From NCBI RefSeq assembly GCF_020010925.1, contig NZ_JAGJBZ010000002.1, positions 1,488,001 to 1,552,000 of the forward strand: a stretch of 64,000 nucleotides of DNA, written 5' to 3'. Origin of the DNA: Streptomyces griseiscabiei. Lineage in GTDB: Bacteria; Actinomycetota; Actinomycetes; Streptomycetales; Streptomycetaceae. Numbering within the stretch: the first letter of the stretch is position 1; every line of letters starts with the position of its first letter. The translations under genes were made by a program, and so were the position numbers. Of this stretch, positions 11,119 through 19,749 are shown piece by piece. The notes beneath the pieces were generated by a model, which saw only the letters and a program-made list of their open reading frames with translations, was not told where the DNA came from and made no database searches.

Positions 11119-11948
11119 GGAGTAGCAGAGCGGCGCGCACCGGCCAGTACCTGGCCCTCCTCGCCTATCTCGTCTTCCTCGCATTCCCGTTCCTCTGGCT
11201 GGTCTCCACCGCCTTCAAACCGGCTCGCGAGCTGGGCAGCCTCCACCCGACCTGGATCCCGAGGGACCCGACCCTCGCCAACTTCCGCCAGGCCTTCGAC
11301 GAACAACCCCTGCTCCAGGCCGCGTTCAACTCGCTCGTCGCCGCCCTCGGCGCGGCCGTCGTCGCCGTACTGATCGCGACCCCGATGGCGTACGTCATGG
11401 CCCGGTACCGCACCACGCTCTCGCGGATGGCGACCGGGTGGGTGGTGGTCAGCCAGGCGTTCCCGTTCGTGCTGGTGATCATCCCGCTCTTCCTGGTGCT
11501 GAAGAACCTCCGGCTGATCAACTCCGTGCCCGGACTGGTCATGGTGTACGTGGTGTGGGCGCTGCCGTTCGCGCTGTGGATGCTGGTCGGCTACGTCCGG
11601 GCCGTGCCCACCGAGCTGGAGGAGGCGGCGGCGGTCGACGGGGCGGGGAAGCTGCGGACGCTGGTGTCGGTGACGGCGCCGCTGCTGGCACCCGGCATCG
11701 TGGCGACGGCGCTGTTCGCGTTCATCACGGCGTGGAACGAGTTCTTCTTCGCGCTGGTGCTCCTCAAGACCCCGGAGAAACAGACCCTGCCGGTCGTCCT
11801 CACCCACTTCATCGGCGCGGAGGGCGTGGCCGACCTCGGCCCGCTGGCGGCGGCGGCCTTCCTCGCCACGCTCCCGTCCCTGGTCGTCTTCGCGGTCATC
11901 CAGAAACGGATCACGGGCGGCATGCTCGCCGGGGCGGTGAAGAGCTGA
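11115..11948 (+). CDS. Carbohydrate ABC transporter permease (MalG type)
   Basis: Second permease of the importer, 277 aa. It starts in the ATGA overlap with the upstream permease. The membrane segments include YLALLAYLVFLAFPFLWLV and GLVMVYVVWALPFALWMLVG, and the EAA loop reads ELEEAAAVDGAGKLRTLV, as in the MalG/MsmG family. The first extracytoplasmic loop contains the typical LANFRQAF. It ends in a TGATG overlap with the binding-protein gene, so the three subunits are translationally coupled. Confidence 0.9.
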   Translation: MRSSRAARTGQYLALLAYLVFLAFPFLWLVSTAFKPARELGSLHPTWIPRDPTLANFRQAFDEQPLLQAAFNSLVAALGAAVVAVLIATPMAYVMARYRTTLSRMATGWVVVSQAFPFVLVIIPLFLVLKNLRLINSVPGLVMVYVVWALPFALWMLVGYVRAVPTELEEAAAVDGAGKLRTLVSVTAPLLAPGIVATALFAFITAWNEFFFALVLLKTPEKQTLPVVLTHFIGAEGVADLGPLAAAAFLATLPSLVVFAVIQKRITGGMLAGAVKS

Positions 11949-13231
11949 TGCGCACACGAGGGCTCGTCGCGGCCTTGCTGCTGTGCCTGCTGGCCGCCGG
12001 CTGCACCGGCGGCGAGGGCACCTCCGACGACGGCCGGGTGACCCTCCGCTTCCAGTCCCTGGCCTGGCAGGAGGAGTCCGTCGCCGTCAACAAGGAGCTG
12101 GTGAAGGAGTGGAACGCCACCCACCCGGGCGTCCGGGTCGAGTACGTCCAGGGGAGCTGGGACAGCGTCCACGACCAGCTGCTCACCTCCTTCGAGGGCG
12201 GTGAGGCGCCCGACATCATCCACGACGCCTCCGACGACCTCGCGGACTTCGCCTACGGCGGCTACCTCGCCGATCTGCGCGAGCTGCTGCCCGAGCGGCT
12301 CAAGTCGGACATCCCGCGGCGCAGTTGGGAGACGACGACGTTCGGGGACGGGATCTACGGCGTGCCGTTCCTCCAGGAGCCGCGGGTGCTGATCGCCAAC
12401 GCGACGTGGCTGCGGGAGTCGGGCGTACGTGTTCCGACCCCTGCGGACCCGTGGACCTGGGCGGAGTTCAGGGGCGTCACGAAGGAGCTGAGCGGGGACG
12501 GCCGGTACGGGGTCGCCTGGCCGCTCAAGGACCCGGTGTCGGCCACGCTCAACCTGTCCCTCTCGGCCGGCGGACAGCTCTTCCACCGGGACGCGGACGG
12601 CAAGGTCGAGGTCCGCTTCGGGGCGGCCGACGCGGTCGTCCCGAAGACCGTGCACGACCAGGTGAACTCCGACGGGAGCGCGCCCCGCACCACGCTCGGC
12701 ATGGGCGGCTCCGACACCCTGCCCGGCTTCTTCGGCGGCAAGTACGCGATGGTCCCGCTCGGCTTCTCGTACCGCCAGCAGATCGTGCAGCAGGCGCCGA
12801 AGGGCTTCGACTGGCAGGTGCTGCCCGCCCCGGCCGGCCCGGACGGGCTCACCCAGGGCGTCAGTCCGCAGACCCTCTCGATCGCCGAGGACAGCGCCCA
12901 CAAGGCGGACGCCGCCGCGTTCATCGACTTCTTCCTCCGCCCCGACAACATGGTCCGCCTGGCCCTGGGGGACTGGATGCTCCCGACCGGCACGGAGGCC
13001 CTCCGGGACCCCGCCCTCCACACGACCGAGCACGACTGGGCCACCGGCACGGCCCTCGCCACCCACCTCCGCTCCGCGCCCGCGCAGTCCGTACGCGGCT
13101 ACCCGGAATGGAAGGACAAGGTCGCCACGCCCGCGTACCAGGAGTACTACAGCGGGGCGATCGGTCTCGGTGAGCTGCGGGACCGTCTGGAGGACGACGG
13201 GAATCTGGTGCTGGCCCGGTATCAGCGCTGA
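11948..13231 (+). CDS. Sugar ABC transporter substrate-binding lipoprotein
   Basis: Extracellular solute-binding protein of family 1, 427 aa, tethered outside the membrane and delivering a sugar to the two permeases encoded just upstream. It has a type II signal peptide with lipobox LAAGC and predicted lipidated cysteine at residue 19. The mature part shows the family pattern: a ligand region ([21 protein letters not shown]), [16 protein letters not shown], and a late [20 protein letters not shown] hinge-like stretch. Order permease-permease-binding protein is less common than the reverse. The start ATG overlaps the upstream stop. The sugar cannot be told; no glycosidase gene is adjacent. Confidence 0.9.
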   Translation: MRTRGLVAALLLCLLAAGCTGGEGTSDDGRVTLRFQSLAWQEESVAVNKELVKEWNATHPGVRVEYVQGSWDSVHDQLLTSFEGGEAPDIIHDASDDLADFAYGGYLADLRELLPERLKSDIPRRSWETTTFGDGIYGVPFLQEPRVLIANATWLRESGVRVPTPADPWTWAEFRGVTKELSGDGRYGVAWPLKDPVSATLNLSLSAGGQLFHRDADGKVEVRFGAADAVVPKTVHDQVNSDGSAPRTTLGMGGSDTLPGFFGGKYAMVPLGFSYRQQIVQQAPKGFDWQVLPAPAGPDGLTQGVSPQTLSIAEDSAHKADAAAFIDFFLRPDNMVRLALGDWMLPTGTEALRDPALHTTEHDWATGTALATHLRSAPAQSVRGYPEWKDKVATPAYQEYYSGAIGLGELRDRLEDDGNLVLARYQR

Positions 13232-13274
13232 GGTGGCGAGCGTTTTGGGGTGCGTTGTCGGGTGCGGCTCCGGT

Positions 13275-13412
13275 GGGGCTTCTCGCGCAGTTCCCCGCGC
13301 CCCTGAAAAGCAGGGGCTGCGCCCCCTGCTTTTCAGGGGCGCAGAGCCGTGGTCGTTTAGGCCCGCAGGGCCTGTGTCTTCCAGGGGCGCGGGGAACTGC
13401 GCGAGAAGCCCC
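13275..13412. repeat. Paired copies of dispersed repeat forming 31-bp inverted repeat
   Basis: The dispersed repeat is present twice in opposite orientation: the left arm at 13275-13305 and the right arm at 13382-13412 are perfect reverse complements over 31 bases. The 20-nt core GGGGCGCGGGGAACTGCGCG lies at 13384-13403 (+) and 13284-13303 (-). Between the arms sits a second hairpin (13299-13340). It fills the gap after the binding-protein gene and before the leaderless glycosyltransferase. Confidence 0.85.
13299..13340. terminator. 18-bp stem hairpin, likely bidirectional terminator
   Basis: A perfect 18-bp stem (13299-13316 with 13323-13340) closes on the 6-base loop CTGCGC. There is no U-tract, which is usual for Streptomyces. 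It starts 68 bases after the stop of the sugar ABC operon, where a terminator is expected. It shares its outer bases with the left arm of the 31-bp inverted repeat. Confidence 0.65.
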
Positions 13413-13451
13413 CACCGGACCCGCACCCGACAACGCACCCCCGAAACCATG

Positions 13452-13481
13452 TTGCACGATACGTATCGTCTCGCATACCGT
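13452..13481 (+). promoter_or_regulatory. Leaderless promoter with 14-bp perfect palindrome (TetR-type operator)
   Basis: A TTGCAC -35 (13452-13457), 18-bp spacer and TACCGT -10 (13476-13481) put the start of transcription at the ATG at 13489, seven bases on. The perfect palindrome ACGATACGTATCGT (13456-13469) overlaps the -35 and spacer. Its size and symmetry are those of a TetR- or PadR-family operator. No such regulator gene lies in the window. Confidence 0.65.
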
Positions 13482-13488
13482 CGGGTTC

Positions 13489-14691
13489 ATGACCTCCCAC
13501 ATCGCCATGTTCTCCATCGCCGCTCACGGTCACGTGAACCCGAGTCTCGAAGTGATTCGGGAGCTGGTGGCCAGGGGGCACCGGGTGACGTACGCGATTC
13601 CGCCGGCCTTCGCGGAGAAGGTGGCGGAGACCGGGGCCGAGCCCCGGATCTGGCGGTCGACGCTGCCCGGGCCCGACGCCGACCCCGAGGCGTGGGGGAG
13701 CACGCTGCTCGACAACGTGGAACCCTTCCTGGACGACGCGATCCAGGCCCTGCCGCAGCTCGTCGAGGCGTACGAGGGGGACGAGCCCGACCTCGTGCTG
13801 CACGACATCACCTCGTACCCGGCGGCCGTCCTCGCCCACCGCTGGGGCGTCAAGGCGATCTCGCTCTCCCCGAACCTGGTCGCCTGGACCGGCTACGAGG
13901 AAGAGGTCGCCGAACCCATGTGGGCCGAACCGAGGAAGACGGAGCGCGGCCGGGCGTACTACGCCCGCTTCGAGGCCTGGCTGAAGGAGAACGGGATCAC
14001 CGAGCACCCCGACCCCTTCGTCGGCCGCCCCGAACGCTCCCTCGTCCTCATCCCGAAGGCGCTCCAACCGCACGCCGACCGGGTCGACCGGAGCCGCTAC
14101 ACCTTTGTCGGCGCCTGCCAGGGCGACCGCGCGGCACAGGGCGAGTGGACCCGGCCCGCCGGTGCGGAGAAGGTGCTGCTCGTCTCGCTCGGGTCCGCCT
14201 TCACCAAGCAGCCCGACTTCTACCGGGAGTGTGTGAAGGCCTTCGGTGACCTGCCGGGCTGGCACACGGTGCTCCAGGTCGGCCGGCACGTCGACCCGGC
14301 GGAGCTGGGCGAGATCCCGGCCCAGGTGGAGGTGCGGGACTGGGTGCCCCAGCTGGCGATCCTCCGGCAGGCGGACGCGTTCGTCACCCACGCGGGCGCC
14401 GGCGGCAGTCAGGAGGGCCTGGCCACCGCCACGCCCATGGTCGCCGTACCGCAGGCCGTCGACCAGTTCGGCAACGCCGACATGCTTCAGGCGCTCGGGG
14501 TGGCCCGGCATCTGCCCAAGGAGGAGGCGACGGCCGAGGCGCTGCGCGAGGCGGTCCTCGCCCTTGTCGGTGATCCCGAGGTGGCCCGCCGGCTCCAGGA
14601 GATCCAGCGGGAGACGGCGGCGGAGGGCGGCACCCGGCGGGCCGCCGACCTCATCGAGGCGGAGCTTCGTGCCCCGCTCCGAACACCCTGA
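13489..14691 (+). CDS. Macrolide-type UDP-glycosyltransferase (MGT family, GT1)
   Basis: A 400-aa GT-B enzyme of glycosyltransferase family 1, close in pattern to the OleD/Mgt enzymes that inactivate macrolides and other hydroxylated aromatics or polyketides by adding a sugar from UDP-glucose. The acceptor domain starts [20 protein letters not shown], with the catalytic histidine expected in HGHVNP. The donor signature is [22 protein letters not shown] followed by DQFGNA. The start is leaderless: no ribosome-binding site, with a -10 box seven bases before the ATG. The palindrome in the promoter suggests induction by a ligand. The gene stands alone, which fits a resistance or detoxification role rather than antibiotic tailoring. 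Confidence 0.9.
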   Translation: MTSHIAMFSIAAHGHVNPSLEVIRELVARGHRVTYAIPPAFAEKVAETGAEPRIWRSTLPGPDADPEAWGSTLLDNVEPFLDDAIQALPQLVEAYEGDEPDLVLHDITSYPAAVLAHRWGVKAISLSPNLVAWTGYEEEVAEPMWAEPRKTERGRAYYARFEAWLKENGITEHPDPFVGRPERSLVLIPKALQPHADRVDRSRYTFVGACQGDRAAQGEWTRPAGAEKVLLVSLGSAFTKQPDFYRECVKAFGDLPGWHTVLQVGRHVDPAELGEIPAQVEVRDWVPQLAILRQADAFVTHAGAGGSQEGLATATPMVAVPQAVDQFGNADMLQALGVARHLPKEEATAEALREAVLALVGDPEVARRLQEIQRETAAEGGTRRAADLIEAELRAPLRTP

Positions 14692-14928
14692 TAGCTGGGC
14701 AAGCCGGTTGGTTCCACGCCTACCGTGAAATCCCGGAACTTTTTAGGTCACAGTCGGATCACTCGGTAACGCTCAGGTAACGCCGGGTCCGCGCGGAACG
14801 CGCACTGACTCTGTTACCGGGTTCGACCGTTACCCCCTCCGAAAGGTTGTGTTCGACGCTTCTTGTGCCTCGTATGAACGACTTCCAAGCTGGGAGTGAA
14901 TTCCATTCGAACGCCAGGAAGTTGACCC

Positions 14929-15885
14929 ATGCGCCGAGACATACCCGACCTCGCGGAAGTGCGCCGCGTCACGCAGAAGAAGCGGGACGCCTGGTGGACC
15001 GTGCTGCTCGTGGACCCGGTCGCCACACCGCTCGTGCGGCTGACCGCGAAGTACACGAGGATCACGCCCAACCAGCTGACCTGGGGCGCCTTCCTGCTGG
15101 GTCTGGTCTCGGCCGGCTTCTTCGCGCTGGGCGACTGGCGCTGGCTGATCGCCGGCGCCGTCGTCTACCACCTGAGCTTCATCCTCGACTGCATGGACGG
15201 CAAGGTCGCCCGGCTCACCGGCCAGGGCTCGGTGTTCGGCGCCTGGCTCGACTTCGTCTTCGACCGCGTCCGGGTCGCCGCCTGCTCGGTGGCCCTGATG
15301 GCGGGGCAGTACCACCGCACCGGCGACACGCTCTACATCTGGCTTGCCGCCGCCGTCATCGGCTGCGACGCGCTGCGCTACATCAATTCCCTGGAGACCT
15401 TCAAGGTCCGCCACACCATGCGCAAGCAGATCAAGGCCCGGCTCCGCGAGGCCCGCCGCGCCGAGAACGAGCGGGAACTCGCCTTCATGGAGGACCTGCT
15501 GCGCGAGAACCCCGAGGCCGACATCGAGCAGGACCTGCGCACGGCCGCCGCCGAGGTCACCCAGGCCGCGCCGCAGGCCCAGGTCGTCGACCTGCACCAG
15601 GAGTTCCGCCGCCGCTTCCCGGCCTATCTGCGCGTCCGCTCCTTCCTGCTGCGCCACCGTGTCCGCCCGCATCTGATCAGCGGCATCGAGTTCCAGATGG
15701 GCGTCTTCATGATCGGCCCGATCATCGACTCGGTGCTGACGACGACCATCGTCTCCGGCGTCCTGCTCCTGGTCTTCGAACTGGCCATCGTCTACAAGCT
15801 GCTGCTCTCCACCCGCGACTTCACCCGCACCCTCGACTCCTTCGACCGCGGCGACATCCGGGAGGACGTGGCCAAGGCCGCCTGA
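14929..15885 (+). CDS. CDP-alcohol phosphatidyltransferase family membrane protein
   Basis: Integral membrane enzyme of 318 aa that would move a phosphoalcohol between a CDP-linked donor and an alcohol acceptor. The full family signature is present: D87-x2-D90-G-x2-A94-R95-x8-G104-x3-D108-x3-D112. Predicted membrane segments include LTWGAFLLGLVSAGFF and the C-terminal VSGVLLLVFELAIVY. A charged stretch of about 70 residues (KARLREARRAENERELAF and following) interrupts the membrane part, longer than in housekeeping phosphatidylglycerophosphate synthase. The ATG at 14929 follows AGGAAG. The donor, acceptor and product are unknown; no lipid gene is next to it. Confidence 0.85.
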   Translation: MRRDIPDLAEVRRVTQKKRDAWWTVLLVDPVATPLVRLTAKYTRITPNQLTWGAFLLGLVSAGFFALGDWRWLIAGAVVYHLSFILDCMDGKVARLTGQGSVFGAWLDFVFDRVRVAACSVALMAGQYHRTGDTLYIWLAAAVIGCDALRYINSLETFKVRHTMRKQIKARLREARRAENERELAFMEDLLRENPEADIEQDLRTAAAEVTQAAPQAQVVDLHQEFRRRFPAYLRVRSFLLRHRVRPHLISGIEFQMGVFMIGPIIDSVLTTTIVSGVLLLVFELAIVYKLLLSTRDFTRTLDSFDRGDIREDVAKAA

Positions 15886-15904
15886 CGACCGGGCGGGACA
15901 GCGA

Positions 15905-15934
15905 GGTGGCCGGGGTGCGCGCACCCCGGCCACC
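15905..15934. terminator. 30-bp perfect palindrome between convergent genes
   Basis: Two 15-base arms (15905-15919 and 15920-15934) are perfect reverse complements with no spacer, giving a hairpin with a GCGC loop. It begins 19 bases after the phosphatidyltransferase stop and ends 19 bases before the MMPL stop on the other strand, so it can end both transcripts. Confidence 0.7.
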
Positions 15935-15953
15935 CGCGTACGACGACGAGGCG

Positions 15954-18239
15954 TCAGGCCCGTACGGGCTCGCCCTCCCGGGTGGTCGGCACCGACCCCG
16001 GCCCCGGCTCCGCGGACTCGTCGTGGGTGAGGTCCGGCATCCGGTGCAGCCACTTCGGCAGATACCAGTTGCGCTCGCCGAGCAGGGCCATCACCGCCGG
16101 GAGCAGCACACCCCGGATGACCGTCGCGTCGATGAGGACGGCGGCCGCCAGGCCCACGCCCATCTGCTTCATCGACTGCATGGACAGCGTCCCGAAGATC
16201 GCGAAGACGGCGACCATGATGACGGCGGCGCTGGTCACCACCCCGGCGGTGGTGACCACCCCGTGCCGGATCGCCTCCTTCGTCGTACGGCCCCTCAGCC
16301 GCGCCTCACGGATCCGCGAGACCACGAAGACGTGGTAGTCCATCGACAGCCCGAAGAGGATCACGAAGAGGAACAGCGGCAGCCAGGTGATGATGGCGCC
16401 GACACCCTCCGCGCCCACCAGCGAGGCACCCCAGCCGTGCTGGAAGACCGCGACGAGGATGCCGTACGCGGCGCCCACCGACAGCAGGTTCAGCACGATC
16501 GACGTGACCGCGATCGTCAGCGAGCGGAACGACAGCAGCATCAGCACGAAGGCGAAGACCACGACGAAGGCGAAGACCGGGACGACGGCTCCGGTCAGCT
16601 GGTCGTTGAAGTCCTTGTTGCCCGCGACCTGCCCGGTGACCGGCGCCTCGACACCGTCGACCTCGCCGAGCGTCGCGGGCCGCACCTCGTCACGCAGCTT
16701 GTCCAGACTCGCGCCCGCCTTGTCCTGGTCGGAGCCGCCGACCAGCGGCACGTACACGAACGCCACGTTCTGCGCGTCGTGCACCTTGATCTCCACCGGG
16801 CCGCGCGAGGCGCCCGAGGCGACGGCCTCCTTCTTGAAGTCCGCCAGCGCCGCCCGCACCTCGGGGGCGTTGATGTCCTTCGCCTTCACCACGACCTCGG
16901 CCGGCTCGGAACCGCCCGGGAAGGCCTCGTTGACCCGGTTGTACGTCTGCACGATCGGCAGCGAGTCGCCGAACTCCTGGTCCAGCGTGAGGTTCTGCGT
17001 CTTCATCCCGACCGCGGGCGCGGCCACCGCGAGCAGCGCACCGGTCGCGACGACCAGCGACAGCCCCGGCTTGGCGAGGACGACCCGCAGCACGGCGTTC
17101 CAGAAACGGCTCTCCGAACCGCCGCCCTCCGAACCGCCGCCTCCCGCGCGGCCGTTCTTCCGCCGCTTGTCCGGGTGCAGGAACGGGATACGGCCCTTCT
17201 CGACCCGCTCGCCCAGCAGCGACAGCAGCGCCGGCAGCACCGTGACCGAACCGACCATCGCGACGGCGACCACCATCAGCGAGGCCAGCCCCATCGCCTC
17301 GAACTCGGCGAGCCCGGTGAACAGCATGCCCGCCATCGCCACGCACACCGTGACACCGGAGACGATGATCGCCCGGCCACTGGTCGCGGCGGCCACCCGC
17401 AGCGCGGTCTGCGCGTCCCGGCCCGCCGCACGCTCCTCGCGCTCCCGGCGCAGATAGAACAGGCAGTAGTCCACGCCGACGGCCAGACCCACCAGCAGCA
17501 TCACGGAGTTGGCGGTGTCGCTCATCGGGATCACATGGCTGACGATGGCCATCATCCCCATCGTCGCCATGATCGCGGTGATCGCCAGCGCCACCGGCAG
17601 CAGCGCGGCGACGACCGCGCCGAACGCGATCAGCAGGATGCCGAGCGCCACCGGCACCGCCGAGTACTCGGCCTTCTGGAAGTCGTCCCCGAACGCGTCG
17701 TCGAACGTCTTCATCATCGAGGCGCCGCCGATCTCCTCGATCCGCAGCGTCCCGTGCTCCTTCTGCACCCCCTCGACGGCCTTCAGCACCGGCTCGATCC
17801 GCTCGCCCGCGGTGTCCGACGCGCCCCGCACGTCGAACTGCACCAGCGCGCTGCGCCCGTCCTGCGAGATCGTCCGTGTGTCGTACGGCGAGGTCACGTC
17901 CGTGACCTTCCCGGTGCCCTCGACGGCCTTCATCACATCGTCCACGGCGGCCCGGAACGCGGCGTCCGTGGCCTTGACGCCGTCGTCCTCGGCCTGGATC
18001 AGGACCGTCTCACCGGCGGGCTCCTCGATCCCCGCCTTCTCGACGATACGGGCGGCCGTGCTGGTCTCCCCCTTGAGCTGGTCGCTGTCCTTGACCTCGA
18101 CCGAGCCCATCGCCGACCCGATCCCCATGGTCAGCGCCACGAACAGCAGCCAGATCCCGACGGCCGCCCAGCGGTGCCGGGCGCTCCAGCCACCCGCCCG
18201 GGCGGCGACCCCCCGCACCCGTACGTCTCCCTCAGCCAT
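15954..18239 (-). CDS. MMPL-family RND transporter
   Basis: A 761-aa inner-membrane transporter of the MmpL/RND type, which moves lipids or hydrophobic compounds outward using the proton gradient. The architecture is the family's: a first membrane helix (WAAVGIWLLFVALTMGIG), a periplasmic loop of about 150 residues, a bundle of five helices with NSVMLLVGLAVGVDYCLFYLRR, a second helix and loop, and a second bundle with PLFLFVILFGLSMDYHVFVVSRIREA. Both bundles keep the GxxxDY motif with the proton-relay aspartate. The ATG at 18237-18239 has GAGGGGA upstream. A palindrome lies just upstream of that site. The cargo is unknown. Confidence 0.92.
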   Translation of the reverse strand: MAEGDVRVRGVAARAGGWSARHRWAAVGIWLLFVALTMGIGSAMGSVEVKDSDQLKGETSTAARIVEKAGIEEPAGETVLIQAEDDGVKATDAAFRAAVDDVMKAVEGTGKVTDVTSPYDTRTISQDGRSALVQFDVRGASDTAGERIEPVLKAVEGVQKEHGTLRIEEIGGASMMKTFDDAFGDDFQKAEYSAVPVALGILLIAFGAVVAALLPVALAITAIMATMGMMAIVSHVIPMSDTANSVMLLVGLAVGVDYCLFYLRREREERAAGRDAQTALRVAAATSGRAIIVSGVTVCVAMAGMLFTGLAEFEAMGLASLMVVAVAMVGSVTVLPALLSLLGERVEKGRIPFLHPDKRRKNGRAGGGGSEGGGSESRFWNAVLRVVLAKPGLSLVVATGALLAVAAPAVGMKTQNLTLDQEFGDSLPIVQTYNRVNEAFPGGSEPAEVVVKAKDINAPEVRAALADFKKEAVASGASRGPVEIKVHDAQNVAFVYVPLVGGSDQDKAGASLDKLRDEVRPATLGEVDGVEAPVTGQVAGNKDFNDQLTGAVVPVFAFVVVFAFVLMLLSFRSLTIAVTSIVLNLLSVGAAYGILVAVFQHGWGASLVGAEGVGAIITWLPLFLFVILFGLSMDYHVFVVSRIREARLRGRTTKEAIRHGVVTTAGVVTSAAVIMVAVFAIFGTLSMQSMKQMGVGLAAAVLIDATVIRGVLLPAVMALLGERNWYLPKWLHRMPDLTHDESAEPGPGSVPTTREGEPVRA

Positions 18240-18255
18240 CGTCGGCCAGTCCCCT

Positions 18256-18270
18256 CGTCACCGGGTGACG
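18256..18270 (-). promoter_or_regulatory. 15-bp palindrome upstream of MMPL gene
   Basis: CGTCACC-G-GGTGACG is a perfect inverted repeat ending 17 bases before the MMPL start codon, next to its ribosome-binding site. It could be the operator of a TetR-type repressor or an RNA hairpin near the start. No regulator gene is adjacent. Confidence 0.35.
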
Positions 18271-18464
18271 GCCCCCTGCCGTCGCCCTTCGCTTCGAAGG
18301 TATGGGCTGGATAAGTGCGTCTCTTCGTGCTGACCGGTGAACCCCGGCGCCTACGACTCCTCCCCTCGGACCCCATCCCCTCCCCACCAAGGAGGACAGC
18401 GACCCCCTACACCTATCCCGGCCTCTCGGGGCCGCTCCTCAGGGTGGCCAGGTCGTCCCGCGCC

Positions 18465-18470
18465 TATCGT
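18465..18470 (+). promoter_or_regulatory. -10 box of leaderless DUF1697 gene
   Basis: TATCGT lies six bases before the ATG at 18477 and no ribosome-binding site is present, the usual layout of a leaderless Streptomyces transcript. I cannot assign a -35 with confidence. Confidence 0.5.
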
Positions 18471-18476
18471 GACCCC

Positions 18477-19073
18477 ATGACGACGACGTACGCGGCGCTC
18501 CTGCGCGGGATCAACGTGGGCGGCAACAAGAAGGTCCCCATGGCCGACCTCCGCACCCTCCTGACCGGCCTCGGCCACACCGGCGTGGCCACCTACCTCC
18601 AGAGCGGCAACGCGGTCTTCACCGTCGAGCACGACGAGACCTCCTCAGCCGCCGAGACCCCCCTCGCCGCCGAGACCTCCCTCGCCACCGGGATCACCAC
18701 CGCCATCGAACACCGCTTCGGCTTCACCGTGGACGTCCTGGTCCGCGACCACGCCTATCTGGCGGCCGTCCGGGACGACTGCCCGTTCCCGGCGGCGGAG
18801 CTGGAGGGCAAGCAGCTGCACGTGACGTATCTGTCGGAGACCCCGGACGAGGCCCGCTTCGACGACATCGACCGACCGGCCTTCCTGCCGGAGGAGTTCA
18901 GGATCGGGGACCGTGCGGTGTACCTGTACGCCCCCGAGGGCCTCGGCCGCTCCAAGCTCGCCGAGACCCTGGCCAAGCCCCGCCTCCTCAAGGGCCTGAT
19001 CGCCACGAGCCGTAACTGGAACACGGTGAGGAAGCTGGCGGAGCTGACCGGGTCCGGTTCCGGGGCCGGCTGA
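18477..19073 (+). CDS. DUF1697 domain protein
   Basis: A 198-aa cytosolic protein of the DUF1697 family, of unknown function. The hallmark N-terminus TTYAALLRGINVGGNKKVPMADLR is followed by YLQSGNAVF and, near the end, KPRLLKGLIATSRNWNTVRKLAEL, all conserved in this family. A threonine/alanine-rich insertion (around residues 55-68) is not part of the core. The start is leaderless, with TATCGT six bases upstream. It stands between the MMPL gene and the DinB-fold gene and shows no functional link to either. Confidence 0.88.
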   Translation: MTTTYAALLRGINVGGNKKVPMADLRTLLTGLGHTGVATYLQSGNAVFTVEHDETSSAAETPLAAETSLATGITTAIEHRFGFTVDVLVRDHAYLAAVRDDCPFPAAELEGKQLHVTYLSETPDEARFDDIDRPAFLPEEFRIGDRAVYLYAPEGLGRSKLAETLAKPRLLKGLIATSRNWNTVRKLAELTGSGSGAG

Positions 19074-19111
19074 CTGTCGCGTTTGTTCAAGAGGACCGCG
19101 CACGCCGTCCC

Positions 19112-19117
19112 TAGCGT
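19112..19117 (+). promoter_or_regulatory. -10 box of leaderless DinB-fold gene
   Basis: TAGCGT is seven bases before the ATG at 19125. No Shine-Dalgarno sequence precedes that ATG, so the mRNA probably starts at the start codon. Confidence 0.45.
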
Positions 19118-19124
19118 GAGACGC

Positions 19125-19742
19125 ATGAAGAGCGACGACACCACCACGCGCCATCCGCACCACCCGTACATGGCCGAATGCGCCACCGAGGCGGCCCGGA
19201 TCGCCCGGGGCGTCACGGCGGACCGGCTGGCCCACTCCACCCACTGCGGCGACTGGGACGTCCGCGCCCTGGTCAACCACTGGGTCCTGTACACCTCGCA
19301 CGGCCTGGAACACCGCGCCCTGCGCAAGCCCCTCCCCGACGAACTGACGAAGCGGGACTTCACCGCCGATCCCGACTGGGCCGAGGCCTACGCCGCCCAG
19401 CTGGACCGCGCGGTCACCGCCTGGGCCGACCCGTCGCTGTGGGAGGGCGAGATCGACCTCGGCATGGGCCCGCTGCCCGCCGTCGACCTCGCCGGCATGA
19501 TCATCAAGGAGACGGCCGTCCACGGCTGGGACGTCGCGACCGCCACCGGGCAGCCCTTCCATGTATCCGACGACGCGGCCCGCTTCGTCCTCACCGTCGT
19601 GGAGACCCACGGCGACCTCTACCGCCAGTACGACGGCTTCGCGGACCCCGTCCCGGTACCGGCAGACGCACCGGTGTTCGACAGGGCGCTGGCGTCGAGC
19701 GGCCGGGACCCGAAACTCGCGGTCGCCCGGAACCGGCCCTAG
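19125..19742 (+). CDS. TIGR03086-type metal-binding protein (DinB/MDMPI fold)
   Basis: A 205-aa protein of the mycothiol-dependent maleylpyruvate isomerase N-terminal (DinB-like four-helix bundle) group, often annotated TIGR03086. Metal-ligand candidates are the histidine in DWDVRALVNHWVLY and the paired histidine in IKETAVHGWDVATATGQ. Such proteins bind a divalent metal and are thought to act in thiol-dependent chemistry, but the substrate is unknown for most. I start at the ATG at 19125 (KSDDTTTRHPHHPYM) because a -10 box lies seven bases upstream; the frame is open to 19083. It ends only seven bases from the convergent chelatase gene. Confidence 0.8.
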   Translation: MKSDDTTTRHPHHPYMAECATEAARIARGVTADRLAHSTHCGDWDVRALVNHWVLYTSHGLEHRALRKPLPDELTKRDFTADPDWAEAYAAQLDRAVTAWADPSLWEGEIDLGMGPLPAVDLAGMIIKETAVHGWDVATATGQPFHVSDDAARFVLTVVETHGDLYRQYDGFADPVPVPADAPVFDRALASSGRDPKLAVARNRP

Positions 19743-19749
19743 GCTCCGC

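Noticed and set aside
14847..18314. 1155-codon plus-strand frame across the MMPL gene
   Set aside because: Antisense frame rich in Arg, His and Asp; the minus strand holds a complete MMPL protein.
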